Positions 17,660 through 26,599 of a DNA stretch of 64,000 nt are shown piece after piece. The position numbers and the translations under genes are program-made. Location: assembly GCF_000262715.1 (NCBI RefSeq), contig NC_017924.1, forward strand, positions 186,001 to 250,000. Direction: 5' to 3'. The stretch comes from Blattabacterium sp. (Blaberus giganteus) (GTDB lineage Bacteria; Bacteroidota; Bacteroidia; Flavobacteriales; Blattabacteriaceae). Each line of letters opens with the position of its first letter. Position 1 is the first letter of the stretch. The notes below the pieces were generated by a model that did no database searches, was not told the DNA's origin, and saw nothing but the letters and a program-made list of their open reading frames with translations.

Positions 17660-17674
17660 GTGAATTCGATTTTT
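17651..17674 (+). terminator. Weak intrinsic terminator-like hairpin at the lemA stop
   Basis: TCGAATT and AATTCGA form a perfect 7-bp stem around a 5-nt loop that contains the last bases of the lemA stop codon. TTTTT follows at once. The stem is short and AT-rich, so termination is probably partial. A 10-bp palindrome ATTCATGAAT follows at 17675-17684. Confidence 0.4.
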
Positions 17675-17736
17675 ATTCATGAATAGGAGATTCAATAAAA
17701 TAAATGGATTGAAATAAAATCAATTCAAAAAAAATC

Positions 17737-18480
17737 ATGAAAAAAATTGTTCGATCTCTTTTAATTATTTTGATAATATTTTGTGCAAATTTTGGACAAG
17801 GACAATTGTATGTACCTGAATTTACAAAAAAAATATATCCTGTACAGGACTACGCAGGAGTTTTATCCAAAAAACAAATCGAAAAATTAAATCAAAAACT
17901 GATTTCATATTCTAAAATTACATCAACAGAGATTTTAATTCCTATTATTCAGGATCTTCATGGAGAAGATCCAAATTTATTAGCTTCTAAATGGGGAGAA
18001 AAATGGAAAATTGGAAAATATCATAAAAATAATGGCATAATTATATTGTTATCCATTCATGATAGAAAAATATCTATTCAAAACGGATACGGAATTGAGC
18101 CTTATATTACCGATTTTCTAACTATGAAGATTATTAAAAAAATGAAACCTATGTTAAAAAATAATCTTTATTATCAAGCTATAGATTATGGAACTCAAGA
18201 AATATTTCAAATTTTAAAAAATAAATATCAAAAAAAACATAAAAATAATAAAATTTTTTCCATATGGAATTTATTAACCAACATTAGTATTTTTTTGATA
18301 ATATTTTTTTTATTTTATTTCTTCTTAATAAAAAGAACAACAAACGTTTCATTATCCACGTTATTTTTAACAAATTTTTTATTCAGAAATCAAAATTATC
18401 ATAATGACGACGATGATAATTTTGATGGATTTGGAGGTGGAGGAAATTTCGGAGGAGGAGGTGGAAGTAGTAGTTGGTAA
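17737..18480 (+). CDS. TPM-domain (YgcG-type) exported membrane protein
   Basis: The 247-residue protein has a signal peptide (residues about 1-22, KKIVRSLLIILIIFCANFGQG), a TPM domain (about 30-160, beginning VQDYAGVLSKKQIEKLNQKL and including NNGIIILLSIHDRKISIQNG, YGIEPYITD), a C-terminal membrane helix (about 183-203) and a glycine-rich end (DGFGGGGNFGGGGGSSSW) preceded by acidic DDDDN. This architecture matches YgcG/TPM proteins found next to LemA. TPM domains have been linked to phosphatase activity and to photosystem repair in plants, but the bacterial role is unknown. Many Bacteroidota carry a second TPM gene next to this one; only one is present here. Confidence 0.9.
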   Translation: MKKIVRSLLIILIIFCANFGQGQLYVPEFTKKIYPVQDYAGVLSKKQIEKLNQKLISYSKITSTEILIPIIQDLHGEDPNLLASKWGEKWKIGKYHKNNGIIILLSIHDRKISIQNGYGIEPYITDFLTMKIIKKMKPMLKNNLYYQAIDYGTQEIFQILKNKYQKKHKNNKIFSIWNLLTNISIFLIIFFLFYFFLIKRTTNVSLSTLFLTNFLFRNQNYHNDDDDNFDGFGGGGNFGGGGGSSSW

Positions 18481-18489
18481 TAATTTATT

Positions 18490-21153
18490 TTATCTAATTT
18501 TTTTTAAATACTCCAAGTATTCCTTGAGTCTAGTAATTTTATTTAGTGTATCATTCTCTTTTTTTCTTTCTTTAAAAAGTAAACTCTTTGATACAGAAGT
18601 CACATATTTATTGTTATATAAATTTTTTCTAACAATAGACAATAAATTATTCAAATATTGAATTTTATTTTCAATTTTTACAATATCTATATGATGGTTC
18701 AAATTACATTTTTTTTCATCTTTATAGGATAAAAAAAATTGATCTGTATTTAAAAAAAAAGAAAAAAACGGGACATTTTTGGGTTCTTTTAATACAGGAA
18801 TTATTTTATCTAAATTCGCTAATTTTAATATAATGGAATCATATTTTCTCTCTTTTTTTTCTTTTTTTATCATATAAAATAAAATAAGACTTTCTTGATG
18901 AGAAATATGATTACGATTCCTAATATTACGAACTTTAGATATGATTTCAGTCGCTTGTCTGAAAGAAACTAAAATATCATGATCATATAATTTTTTTTTA
19001 GGCCAAGAAGAAATAATTAGAGCTTCTTTTGTCTCTCTTTTTTTAATAAGATTCCAAATTTCTTCTGATATGAAAGGCATATATGGATGTAATAATTTTA
19101 ATATATTTTCAAAAAATTTAACAGTATTTAAATAGACTGTTTCTGATATAAATTTATTTCCACAAATAGGTTTAATAATCTCAAGATAATAAGAACAAAA
19201 ATCGTACCAAATAAACTTATATAAAATCATTAATGATTCATCTAATTTATACTTTTGGAATGAGTTTTCAAAAATATCCAAAATATAATAAAAACGATTT
19301 TTTAACCACTGAATAGCAAGAGAAGAAGAATCAGGAACATCTTGATTTTTTATTACTTCCCAACTTTGAATTAAACGAAAAGCATTCCATATTTTATTAG
19401 AAAAGTTTCTTCCTTGTAAACATATTTTTTTTTCAAAATGAAAATCCTTTCCCGCACTATTGTGAAGCATCAATCCCATACGAATAGCATCCGCCCCATA
19501 TTGATTAATTAAATCTATAGGATTTGGAGAATTATTTAATGATTTTGATATTTTATTGTTTTTATAGTCTCTAATAATTCCAGTAAAATAAACCCTTTTA
19601 AATGGTTTATGATTTTGTAATAAAAAACCAGACATAATCATACGTGCAACCCAAAAAAATAATATATCTGAACCTGTCACTATTTCTTCAGTAGGATAAT
19701 AATAAAAAATTTCATGATTATAAGGATGGGAAATTCCATCAAATACAGATAAAGGTAATAACCAAGAAGAAAACCAAGTATCTAAAACATCTGGATCCTG
19801 CCATATTTCATTGTGACTTAAATATCGATTTTTACTTTTATGTCTTGCTTTTTCTAATGCTTTTTCTAAATTTTCTGCAACTACAAAATCATCAAGTTTT
19901 TTTCCATAATAATAGACAGGAATACGATGTCCCCACCATAATTGTCTAGAAATATTCCAATCACGAATTTGACTCATCCATTTAAAATAAATTTTCTTAA
20001 ATTTTTTTGGATAAAATTGAATATCTCCATTTTTTACAGCTTCCATAGCAGGAATTGACATTTTTTTCATTTTTAAAAACCATTGAATAGATAATCTCTG
20101 TTCTATTACTGATAAAGTTCGTTCAGAAAAACCCACTTTATGATTAAATTTTTCTATATTTTTTATTACTTCCAATTTTTTGAGTTCCTCAATAATTTCT
20201 TTTCTTACTTTAAAACGATCCATTCCTTTATAATGAAGTCCTTTATCATTCAAAGTTGCATTTTCATTGAAAATATCTATGATATCTAATTTATGTTTAT
20301 CTGCTATATTTTTGTCATATCTATCATGAGCCGGAGTAATTTTCAAACATCCAGTTCCAAAATTTGGATCTACATATGAATCTTGTATAATTGGAATATA
20401 TCTATTTACAATTGGAATTTTAGCATATTTATCTTTCAAATGATAATAACGGGAATCCTCTGGGTGAAAACAAATAGCTGTATCACCAAATATGGTTTCA
20501 GGACGAGTCGTAGCTACAATCACATAATTATTTTCTCCTTTGATTTTATATTTCAAATAATAAAGTTTTCCAACATGTTCTTTATAAAGAACTTCTTCAT
20601 CAGAAAGAGTAGTCCTAGCATCTGGATCCCAATTAACAACATGATAATCTCTATATATATACCCCTTTTCATACAAATCCATGAAAACTTTTGTTACAGA
20701 TTGAGATAATTGTTTACTCATCGTAAATTGAGTCCGATTCCAATCGCATGAACATCCCAATTTTTTAAGTTGATCAAAAATCATGTTCTTATGCTTTTTT
20801 GACCATTCCAAAACATGATACAAAAATTTTTCTCTTCCTATCAAAATCTTGGATAATCCTCTTTTTTTCAATTGATGAACTACTTTAGCTTCCGTAGCAA
20901 TGGATGCGTGATCCGTTCCTGGAATCCAACAAGTATTATATCCTTTCATTCTAGCATATCTAATCAAAACATCCTGTATTGTATTATTAAGCATATGTCC
21001 TATATGAAGAATTCCAGTTATATTTGGAGGAGGCATCACTATAGTATAAGGAATTCTTTCGTCTGGATAAGACGAAAAATAATTTTTTTTCATCCAATAA
21101 TGATATCTTTTTTTCTCCACTGATTTGGAATCATATTTAATTGGAATATCCAT
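18490..21153 (-). CDS. valS: Valyl-tRNA synthetase
   Basis: The 887-residue class I enzyme charges tRNA-Val and edits threonine. Motifs include PPPNITGILHIGHMLNN (HIGH at 50-53), the CP1 editing domain with TTRPETIFGDTAICFHPED and GTGCLKITPAHDRYD, ISRQLWWGHRIPVYY, KISKS in the form NNKISKSLNNSPNPID, and a C-terminal anticodon domain plus coiled-coil arm (about 820-887, KIQYLNNLLSIVRKNLYNNK). Editing elements are intact, in contrast to the short ThrRS in the same window. The gene ends 9 nt from the convergent TPM gene and is divergent from folA across 33 nt. Confidence 0.97.
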   Translation of the reverse strand: MDIPIKYDSKSVEKKRYHYWMKKNYFSSYPDERIPYTIVMPPPNITGILHIGHMLNNTIQDVLIRYARMKGYNTCWIPGTDHASIATEAKVVHQLKKRGLSKILIGREKFLYHVLEWSKKHKNMIFDQLKKLGCSCDWNRTQFTMSKQLSQSVTKVFMDLYEKGYIYRDYHVVNWDPDARTTLSDEEVLYKEHVGKLYYLKYKIKGENNYVIVATTRPETIFGDTAICFHPEDSRYYHLKDKYAKIPIVNRYIPIIQDSYVDPNFGTGCLKITPAHDRYDKNIADKHKLDIIDIFNENATLNDKGLHYKGMDRFKVRKEIIEELKKLEVIKNIEKFNHKVGFSERTLSVIEQRLSIQWFLKMKKMSIPAMEAVKNGDIQFYPKKFKKIYFKWMSQIRDWNISRQLWWGHRIPVYYYGKKLDDFVVAENLEKALEKARHKSKNRYLSHNEIWQDPDVLDTWFSSWLLPLSVFDGISHPYNHEIFYYYPTEEIVTGSDILFFWVARMIMSGFLLQNHKPFKRVYFTGIIRDYKNNKISKSLNNSPNPIDLINQYGADAIRMGLMLHNSAGKDFHFEKKICLQGRNFSNKIWNAFRLIQSWEVIKNQDVPDSSSLAIQWLKNRFYYILDIFENSFQKYKLDESLMILYKFIWYDFCSYYLEIIKPICGNKFISETVYLNTVKFFENILKLLHPYMPFISEEIWNLIKKRETKEALIISSWPKKKLYDHDILVSFRQATEIISKVRNIRNRNHISHQESLILFYMIKKEKKERKYDSIILKLANLDKIIPVLKEPKNVPFFSFFLNTDQFFLSYKDEKKCNLNHHIDIVKIENKIQYLNNLLSIVRKNLYNNKYVTSVSKSLLFKERKKENDTLNKITRLKEYLEYLKKIR

Positions 21154-21186
21154 ATATTTAAAAATATAAAAAAAATTTTAATAATC

Positions 21187-21684
21187 ATGAAAATTGTTTT
21201 GATTGCTGCTATTTCAGAAAATGGATTTATAGGAAAAAATAATCAATTAATGTGGCATTTACCTAATGATTTAAAACGTTTTAAAAATTTAACTATGGGA
21301 GAGACAATTATAATGGGAAGAAAAACCTTCGAATCCATTGGAAAAATACTTCCAAAAAGAAAAAATATTATACTAACAAAAAATAAAATGAATTTTTTAT
21401 ACTTGAAAAATAAAAAAAATATTAGAATTGTTTCTTCTATCAAAGAAATAGAAAATTTAACATGCAAAAAAATATTTGTTATAGGAGGAGAAAAGACATA
21501 TGCCTCTACAATTGAAAAAGCAAATATCATAGAATTAACATTAATTCATAAAAAATTTCATGGAGACACAAAATTTCCAAAAATAGACACAAAAAAATGG
21601 AAAAAAACGTGTGAATTTGTTTACGAAAAAGATAAATATCATTTATTTAACTACAGTTTTATTAGATTTGAAAGAAAAAAATAA
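21187..21684 (+). CDS. folA: Dihydrofolate reductase
   Basis: FolA reduces dihydrofolate with NADPH to maintain tetrahydrofolate for thymidylate, purine and methionine synthesis. The 165-residue protein shows IAAISENGFIGKNNQLMWHLPNDLKRFKNLTMGE (active-site Trp and Asp), IIMGRKTFESIGKILPKRKNIILT and the cofactor-site KIFVIGGEKTYA. The stop codon abuts the end of the convergent bifunctional-nuclease-family gene with no spacer. Together with folD and metF further along, the window holds three folate one-carbon steps. Confidence 0.95.
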   Translation: MKIVLIAAISENGFIGKNNQLMWHLPNDLKRFKNLTMGETIIMGRKTFESIGKILPKRKNIILTKNKMNFLYLKNKKNIRIVSSIKEIENLTCKKIFVIGGEKTYASTIEKANIIELTLIHKKFHGDTKFPKIDTKKWKKTCEFVYEKDKYHLFNYSFIRFERKK

Positions 21685-22314
21685 TTATTCTCTTCTATCT
21701 AATTCTTTTTTTATTCGTGCAGCAAGCTCATAACATTCATTGATTACTGCATGATTTAATAAAGCATTCAAATCTCTTTCTGTCATATTTTCTAAATCTT
21801 GTTGACTTTTTTCTTTAAAAAAAAGAATCCCACTATTTTCCATACTTGTTTCAGTCGTATCATTAGATGATCCATTTTCAAAATAAATGCCCGCTTTATC
21901 AAAAATTTCTCTTGTTGTATAAATTGGAGCTTGAAAACGCACAGCTAAAGCAACTGCGTCCGATGTTTTAGAATCTATTTTGTGTTCTTTTTTCTTTATT
22001 TTTCCTTCTTCTTCTATGCCATTCCCTTCCAATAAAATATAAGAAAAAAATATTCCATTTACTAATTTATATATAACTACAGCTTTTAATATAATATGAA
22101 ATTCTTTTGCAAAAGAAAGAAATAAATCATGTGTGAAAGATCTGGATAGATCTCTTTTTCCCAAAGCATAAGCAATAGATTGAGCCTGTAAACTCTCTAT
22201 AATAATTGGAAGTTTTATTCTTCCAGATTCTTCTTCAAGCAATAAAACATATATACCAGATTGTATTTGACTTAAGGATATTCCCCGTATAGATAATCTA
22301 ATAAACTTATCCAT
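21685..22314 (-). CDS. Bifunctional nuclease (DUF151/BFN) family protein with UVR motif
   Basis: The 209-residue protein combines a BFN/DUF151 domain (about 1-135; IRGISLSQIQSGIYVLLLEE, LPIIIESLQAQSIAYALG, THDLFLSFAKEFHIILKAVVIYKL, SKTSDAVALAVRFQAPIYTT) with a C-terminal UVR motif (about 172-209; MTERDLNALLNHAVINECYELAARIKKELDRR). This pairing is standard in Bacteroidota. The domain was described in plants with RNase and DNase activity; the bacterial role is not established. It is convergent with folA and divergent from a lipoprotein gene. Length and motifs look normal. Confidence 0.9.
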   Translation of the reverse strand: MDKFIRLSIRGISLSQIQSGIYVLLLEEESGRIKLPIIIESLQAQSIAYALGKRDLSRSFTHDLFLSFAKEFHIILKAVVIYKLVNGIFFSYILLEGNGIEEEGKIKKKEHKIDSKTSDAVALAVRFQAPIYTTREIFDKAGIYFENGSSNDTTETSMENSGILFFKEKSQQDLENMTERDLNALLNHAVINECYELAARIKKELDRRE

Positions 22315-22366
22315 AATAATATATGAATTTTATAAATAAATCTTAATCAATTTAAACACTGTATTC

Positions 22367-22389
22367 AAATATCCTAAATAAGGATATTT
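22367..22389. promoter_or_regulatory. 9-bp perfect stem-loop in the divergent BFN-lipoprotein gap
   Basis: AAATATCCT and AGGATATTT form a perfect stem around AAATA, about 94 nt upstream of the lipoprotein ATG and about 53 nt upstream of the BFN-family start. The 168-nt gap has no convincing TAnnTTTG box on either strand. The element could be an operator or a leader hairpin. There is no T-run long enough for an intrinsic terminator. Confidence 0.35.
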
Positions 22390-22482
22390 AATTCATTTTT
22401 ATTGTTATATCAATCAATAATAAAACAGAATAATGTAATAATTTTTTTTATATATTTAACAATAATATTAAAAATTTTTATT

Positions 22483-23208
22483 ATGAATACTTCTTTTAAA
22501 TTTTTGATTCCAACAATTTTTATATCGTTAGGATTTCTTATTTCTTGTAATGATAATATCACTTTTTCAGAAGAAGAAGAATCTGACGAAAATACTTCTT
22601 CTATAGAATACTCAAAAACATCTAAATTTTCCCAAGAAAATGTAGAGCCTACAGGAGATCCAATAACAGACTTTCCCCTAGATGATCCTTCTTATTATCG
22701 TTATTCTAATGTTGATTATGAAAATTATAATAAGATAGAGAATGACATAAATATAGAAGACTTATATATGGAAATTAGAGAAATAGGAGAAAAAATAGGA
22801 AAGCTAGAAGAAGAGAAAAACATACATTATAGTGAATTTCGTAAAATCGTAGAATTTCAAAAGGGGATTTTACAAGAAATTATAAATAAAAAAAAGATAA
22901 TGAGGTCTAAGCCTGTAGGTTCAGAAGCGGAAAAAAAAGCTAAAAAAGATTTTGAAGACGAAAAAAAATTTAGTGATGAAAAATTCGAAATACTTAAAGA
23001 TAAAAATGATTTATTGTATAATATAGTTAAATCAATAAGAGAAGCAAGAAGTGTAAAAATGGATTTACAAAAAAAATTAGCATTTTTTGTAAAAAAAGAA
23101 AGAGATAAAGAAGAAAAAGAAAGAAAAGAAAGAAAAGAAAAAGAAAGACAAGAAAGAAAAGAAAGAAAAGAAAAAGAAAGACAAGAAAGAAATAAAAATA
23201 AAAGTTGA
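22483..23208 (+). CDS. Unrecognised lipoprotein with Lys/Glu/Arg-rich repetitive C-terminus
   Basis: I do not recognise this gene. From ATG 22483 the 241-residue product has a lipoprotein signal peptide with lipobox LISC (lipidated Cys22). An acidic stretch follows (FSEEEESDEN), then a Ser/Tyr/Asp/Asn-rich region, a predicted coiled coil (about 90-200, with IREIGEKIGKLEEEK and later KKLAFFVKKERDKEE), and a highly charged tail with an exact tandem repeat ERKERKEKERQ. An ATG at 22402 is in frame but would place a hydrophobic stretch ahead of the signal peptide. A perfect intrinsic terminator follows directly, so it is probably a single-gene transcript. The acidic run near Cys recalls Bacteroidota surface-lipoprotein export signals, but is 7 residues further from the Cys. 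No function is assigned. Confidence 0.8.
   Translation: MNTSFKFLIPTIFISLGFLISCNDNITFSEEEESDENTSSIEYSKTSKFSQENVEPTGDPITDFPLDDPSYYRYSNVDYENYNKIENDINIEDLYMEIREIGEKIGKLEEEKNIHYSEFRKIVEFQKGILQEIINKKKIMRSKPVGSEAEKKAKKDFEDEKKFSDEKFEILKDKNDLLYNIVKSIREARSVKMDLQKKLAFFVKKERDKEEKERKERKEKERQERKERKEKERQERNKNKS
23119..23184 (+). repeat. Exact 33-bp tandem duplication inside the lipoprotein gene
   Basis: Two identical 33-bp units (23119-23151 and 23152-23184) each encode ERKERKEKERQ. A partial third begins with GAAAGAAA. The pure A/G content makes slipped-strand expansion or contraction likely; in-frame changes would only alter tail length. Confidence 0.9.
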
Positions 23209-23223
23209 TCTAATTTTTTCATT

Positions 23224-23260
23224 AACGGAAAAGAAAGGAAAATCATTCTTTTCCGTTTTT
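23224..23260 (+). terminator. Strong intrinsic terminator after the lipoprotein gene
   Basis: AACGGAAAAGAA (23224-23235) and TTCTTTTCCGTT (23246-23257) form a perfect 12-bp stem with a 10-nt loop, followed by a T-run (interrupted by TATA then eight more T). It begins 15 nt after the stop codon. It is the clearest terminator in the window and separates the lipoprotein transcript from pdhB. Confidence 0.85.
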
Positions 23261-23299
23261 TTATATTTTTTTTTATGAAAAATTGACACCTCATATATT

Positions 23300-24283
23300 A
23301 TGAAAGAAAAAAGTTTCCGTGAAGTTATAGCAGAAGCTATGAGTGAAGAAATGAGAAGAGATGATAGTATTTATCTCATGGGCGAAGAAGTTGCTCAATA
23401 CAATGGAGCTTATAAAGCTTCTAAAGGAATGCTAGAAGAATTTGGACCAAAAAGAATTATTGATACTCCCATATCAGAATTAGGATTTTCTGGAATAGGA
23501 GTTGGATCTGCTATGAATGGATGTAGACCTATTATTGAGTTCATGACTTTTAATTTTTCTTTAGTTGCTATGGATCAAATAATCAATAATGCTGCAAAAA
23601 TACGCTATATGAGTGGAGGACAATGGAATATTCCTATTGTTTTTAGAGGTCCTACTGGCTATGCTGGACAATTAGGGGCTACACACTCTCAATCTTTTGA
23701 AAGTTGGTATGCAAGTTGTCCTGGATTAAAAGTAGTAATTCCATGCAATCCTTATGATGCAAAAGGTCTTTTAAAATCTGCTATCAGAGATAATAATCCA
23801 GTAATTTTTATGGAATCTGAACAAATGTATGGAGATAAAATGATGATTCCAGATGAAGAGTATATTATACCTATAGGAAAAGCAGAAGTCAAAAAAGAAG
23901 GAACCGACATAAGTTTAGTCTCTTTCGGAAAGATTATGAAAATAGCTTTAAATGTAGCATATAAATTAGATCAAGAAAATATTAGTGTAGAGGTCATAGA
24001 TATTCGTACTATTCGTCCTTTAGACTATGAATCCATCTTATTTTCTGTAAAAAAAACTAATCGTTTAGTGATTTTGGAAGAATCATGGCCTTTTTCATCT
24101 ATCGCTTCCGAAGTTTCATATTTTATACAAAAAAAAGCATTTGATTATCTTGATGCTCCTATTTATAGGATATCTTTGTTAGATACACCTGCTCCTTATG
24201 CTTATAATTTGATAAAAACTTGGTTTCCTAATGAAGAAAAAATAATCAGCGCCATAAAAAAAACTCTTTATTTAAAATTTTGA
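23300..24283 (+). CDS. pdhB: Pyruvate dehydrogenase E1 component, beta subunit
   Basis: PdhB forms the E1 heterotetramer with PdhA (not in the window) and decarboxylates pyruvate to feed acetyl-CoA formation. The 327-residue protein shows the E1-beta signature series: SFREVIAEAMSEEMRRDDSI, YLMGEEVAQYNGAYKASKGM, DTPISELGFSGIGVGSAMNG, FMTFNFSLVAMDQIINNAAK and EESWPFSSIASEVSYFIQ, with a normal C-terminus. It stands apart from the fused E1 at 14061-16535, so the genome keeps two E1 systems. It lies behind a strong terminator and so needs its own promoter. It converges on metF with a 5-nt gap. Confidence 0.94.
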   Translation: MKEKSFREVIAEAMSEEMRRDDSIYLMGEEVAQYNGAYKASKGMLEEFGPKRIIDTPISELGFSGIGVGSAMNGCRPIIEFMTFNFSLVAMDQIINNAAKIRYMSGGQWNIPIVFRGPTGYAGQLGATHSQSFESWYASCPGLKVVIPCNPYDAKGLLKSAIRDNNPVIFMESEQMYGDKMMIPDEEYIIPIGKAEVKKEGTDISLVSFGKIMKIALNVAYKLDQENISVEVIDIRTIRPLDYESILFSVKKTNRLVILEESWPFSSIASEVSYFIQKKAFDYLDAPIYRISLLDTPAPYAYNLIKTWFPNEEKIISAIKKTLYLKF

Positions 24284-24288
24284 TTAAT

Positions 24289-25251
24289 TTAATAAACAGC
24301 TTGAACAATTTTGTAAATATTTTCTGGTCGATCCATGGTATAATAATGAATCACTTCTACTCCAGAGTTTTTTAATTCTTTAGATTGATGAATTGCCCAT
24401 TCAATTCCAATATGAAATACATTTTTTTTATCTTTTTCTTTTTCTACTTCTTTAACCAATTCATTAGGAATATTTAAATTAAATCTAGAGGGTAACCCGT
24501 TTAATTGTTTTTTCGAAGAAATAGGTTTTAGACCAGGGATGATAGGAACAGAAATTCCTTCTAATCTGCATTTTTTTACGAAAGAAAAAAATTTTTTATT
24601 GTCGAAGAACATTTGAGTCACAATATAATCAGCTCCTGCTTCTACTTTTTTTTTCAGAAAAAACAAGTCACTTTCTATATTTGGAGCTTCCAAATGTTTT
24701 TCCGGATATCCTGCGACTCCAATACAAAAATCAAATAATGTAGATTTTTTCTTTTCAACAAAAGTTTTATCAAGATATTTTCCTATATTTAAATTTTTAA
24801 CTTGTTTTACAAGTTCTGCAGCGTATTTGTGTCCATCTTTTTGTGCAAAAAAACTATTTTCAGATTTTAGAGGATCACCTCGGAGAACCAACACATTATC
24901 AATCCCTAAAAAATTTAGATCTATTAAAGCATTTTCCGTCATTTGCTTACTAAATCCTCCACAGATTAGATGAGGAACTGCGTCTATTCCATATTTATTC
25001 ATAATAGCTGCACAAATTCCTACGGTCCCTGGACGTCTTGAAATTTTTCTTCTTTGTAAAAGTCCATTATCTTTTTCTACATAAATGAATTCTTCACGAT
25101 GGTAAGTTACATCTATAAATGGAGGACAAAATTCCATTAATGGATCTAAAGTAGAAAAAATATCTTTAATATCACGTCCTCTCAAAGGGGGTAATATTTC
25201 AAAAGAAAATAAACTTTTCTTTGCTTTATCTATATGCTCAGTCACTTTCAT
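24289..25251 (-). CDS. metF: Methylenetetrahydrofolate reductase
   Basis: MetF reduces 5,10-methylene-THF to 5-methyl-THF, the methyl donor for methionine synthesis. Start ATG 25251 (MKVTEHIDKAKKSLFSFEILPP) matches flavobacterial MetF; an in-frame ATG at 25281 would overlap the serS stop and adds unconserved residues. The 320-residue protein shows FEILPPLRGRDI, FIDVTYHREEF, PHLICGGFSK, NVLVLRGDP and GADYIVTQMFFDN. It runs downstream of serS (13 nt). With FolA and FolD in the window it completes a folate route from dihydrofolate to methyl-THF. Confidence 0.94.
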   Translation of the reverse strand: MKVTEHIDKAKKSLFSFEILPPLRGRDIKDIFSTLDPLMEFCPPFIDVTYHREEFIYVEKDNGLLQRRKISRRPGTVGICAAIMNKYGIDAVPHLICGGFSKQMTENALIDLNFLGIDNVLVLRGDPLKSENSFFAQKDGHKYAAELVKQVKNLNIGKYLDKTFVEKKKSTLFDFCIGVAGYPEKHLEAPNIESDLFFLKKKVEAGADYIVTQMFFDNKKFFSFVKKCRLEGISVPIIPGLKPISSKKQLNGLPSRFNLNIPNELVKEVEKEKDKKNVFHIGIEWAIHQSKELKNSGVEVIHYYTMDRPENIYKIVQAVY

Positions 25252-25264
25252 AAAATAAAAATTT

Positions 25265-26527
25265 TTACTTAATATGATCAAATTTTGTATAAGGAACCAA
25301 CACTTTAGGAATATTAATTTGATTTTTAGTTTGATTATTTTCTAATAAAGCTGCCATAATTCTTGGCAGTGCTAAAGCACTCCCATTAAGTGTATGACAT
25401 AATTCTATGTTCCCTGTAATAGTTTTATATCTAAGATGTAATCTATTGGATTGAAAATTAGTACAATTTGATATAGAACTTACTTCTAGCCATTTTTTTT
25501 GTGCAATAGAATAAACTTCGAAATCATAAGTTATAGATGAAGAAAATCCAAGATCTGAACCACTTAAACGGACAAGACGAAAAGGTAAATTTAAAGATTT
25601 TAAAATACTTTTAACATGTAAAATCATTTCGTTCAGAGAAAAAGAAGAAGAATTTTGTGTAGTTATTTGAATAATTTCAACTTTATCAAACTGGTGTAAT
25701 CGATTTAACCCTCTAACTTTAGATCCATAAGAACCTGCTTCTCTTCTAAAGCAAGAAGTATAAGTAGTTGCTTTAATAGGAAGATCTAAATCTGTAAAAA
25801 TTTTATCTCTATAACAATTCATAATAGGAACTTCTCCAGTAGGAATCAAATAAAAATTATCTTTTTCTATGAAATACATTTGATTTTCTTTATCTGGAAT
25901 TTGTCCCGTAGCATATCCAGATTTTTCATTAATAAGATAAGGTAAGTTATATTCTTTGTACGAAGCTTGTATATTTTGATCTAGAAAATATTGAATTAAA
26001 CTTCTTTGTAATTTTGCTCCTTTTCCCATATAAACTGAAAAACCAGATCCACATATTTTTGTTCCCAAATTTGAATCAAATAAACAAAATTTTTTTGATA
26101 ATTCCCAATGGGGTAAAGGATCTACAATGGAAGAATGAATCTCTCCTTCTTGAAGAAGAAGATCATTAGAATCTTTTTTTACTTTTTCATCTGGAACATT
26201 AGGAATTTGATTTAATTTTTTTTTTAAAATTTCTGAAATTTTTTCTAATCGAATATTAACACTTTTTCTTTCTTTTTTTAGGAAGACAGATTTTTCTTTC
26301 AAAGATTGGATTTGGTAATCATTATTATGTAAACTTAAAATTTTCCCTATTTTTTTTGATATTAAATTTTCTTTTTCTAATTTTTTATTTAAAATATTTT
26401 GAATTATTTTTTTTTTTTCGTCTAAAATTAATATTTCATTTATTAAATATAATTTATGAAAATTACGTTTTTCTAATCCCAATAAAATTTTTTCTTTGTT
26501 TCTTCGTATGAAAGAGATTTGAAGCAT
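25265..26527 (-). CDS. serS: Seryl-tRNA synthetase
   Basis: This class II enzyme charges tRNA-Ser. Start ATG 26527 (MLQISFIRRNKEKIL) is the family start and gives 420 residues; an upstream in-frame ATG at 26611 would run through the divergent rsmA promoter region. The N-terminal long coiled-coil arm (about 25-105) is present. The core shows the motif 1 region, TGQIPDKENQMYFIEKDNFYL, PTGEVPIMNCYRD, TSCFRREAGSYGSKVRGLNRLHQFDKVE (motif 2), and SSISNCTNFQSNRLHLRYK followed by HTLNGSALALPRIMAALLEN (motif 3). It is divergent from rsmA and is co-directional with metF. Confidence 0.96.
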   Translation of the reverse strand: MLQISFIRRNKEKILLGLEKRNFHKLYLINEILILDEKKKIIQNILNKKLEKENLISKKIGKILSLHNNDYQIQSLKEKSVFLKKERKSVNIRLEKISEILKKKLNQIPNVPDEKVKKDSNDLLLQEGEIHSSIVDPLPHWELSKKFCLFDSNLGTKICGSGFSVYMGKGAKLQRSLIQYFLDQNIQASYKEYNLPYLINEKSGYATGQIPDKENQMYFIEKDNFYLIPTGEVPIMNCYRDKIFTDLDLPIKATTYTSCFRREAGSYGSKVRGLNRLHQFDKVEIIQITTQNSSSFSLNEMILHVKSILKSLNLPFRLVRLSGSDLGFSSSITYDFEVYSIAQKKWLEVSSISNCTNFQSNRLHLRYKTITGNIELCHTLNGSALALPRIMAALLENNQTKNQINIPKVLVPYTKFDHIK

Positions 26528-26599
26528 ATTTCTTTCTCGTCTAGGTAATACGTTTTTATGCACACAAGATACAAAATAATATTTTTTTATATTTGCATT

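Noticed and set aside
22857..23294. Long open frames on the minus strand opposite the lipoprotein gene (Ser/Phe/Leu-rich products)
   Set aside because: They arise because the A/G-pure repeat on the plus strand is stop-free in reverse; the product is low-complexity, and the plus-strand lipoprotein has a clear signal peptide and terminator.
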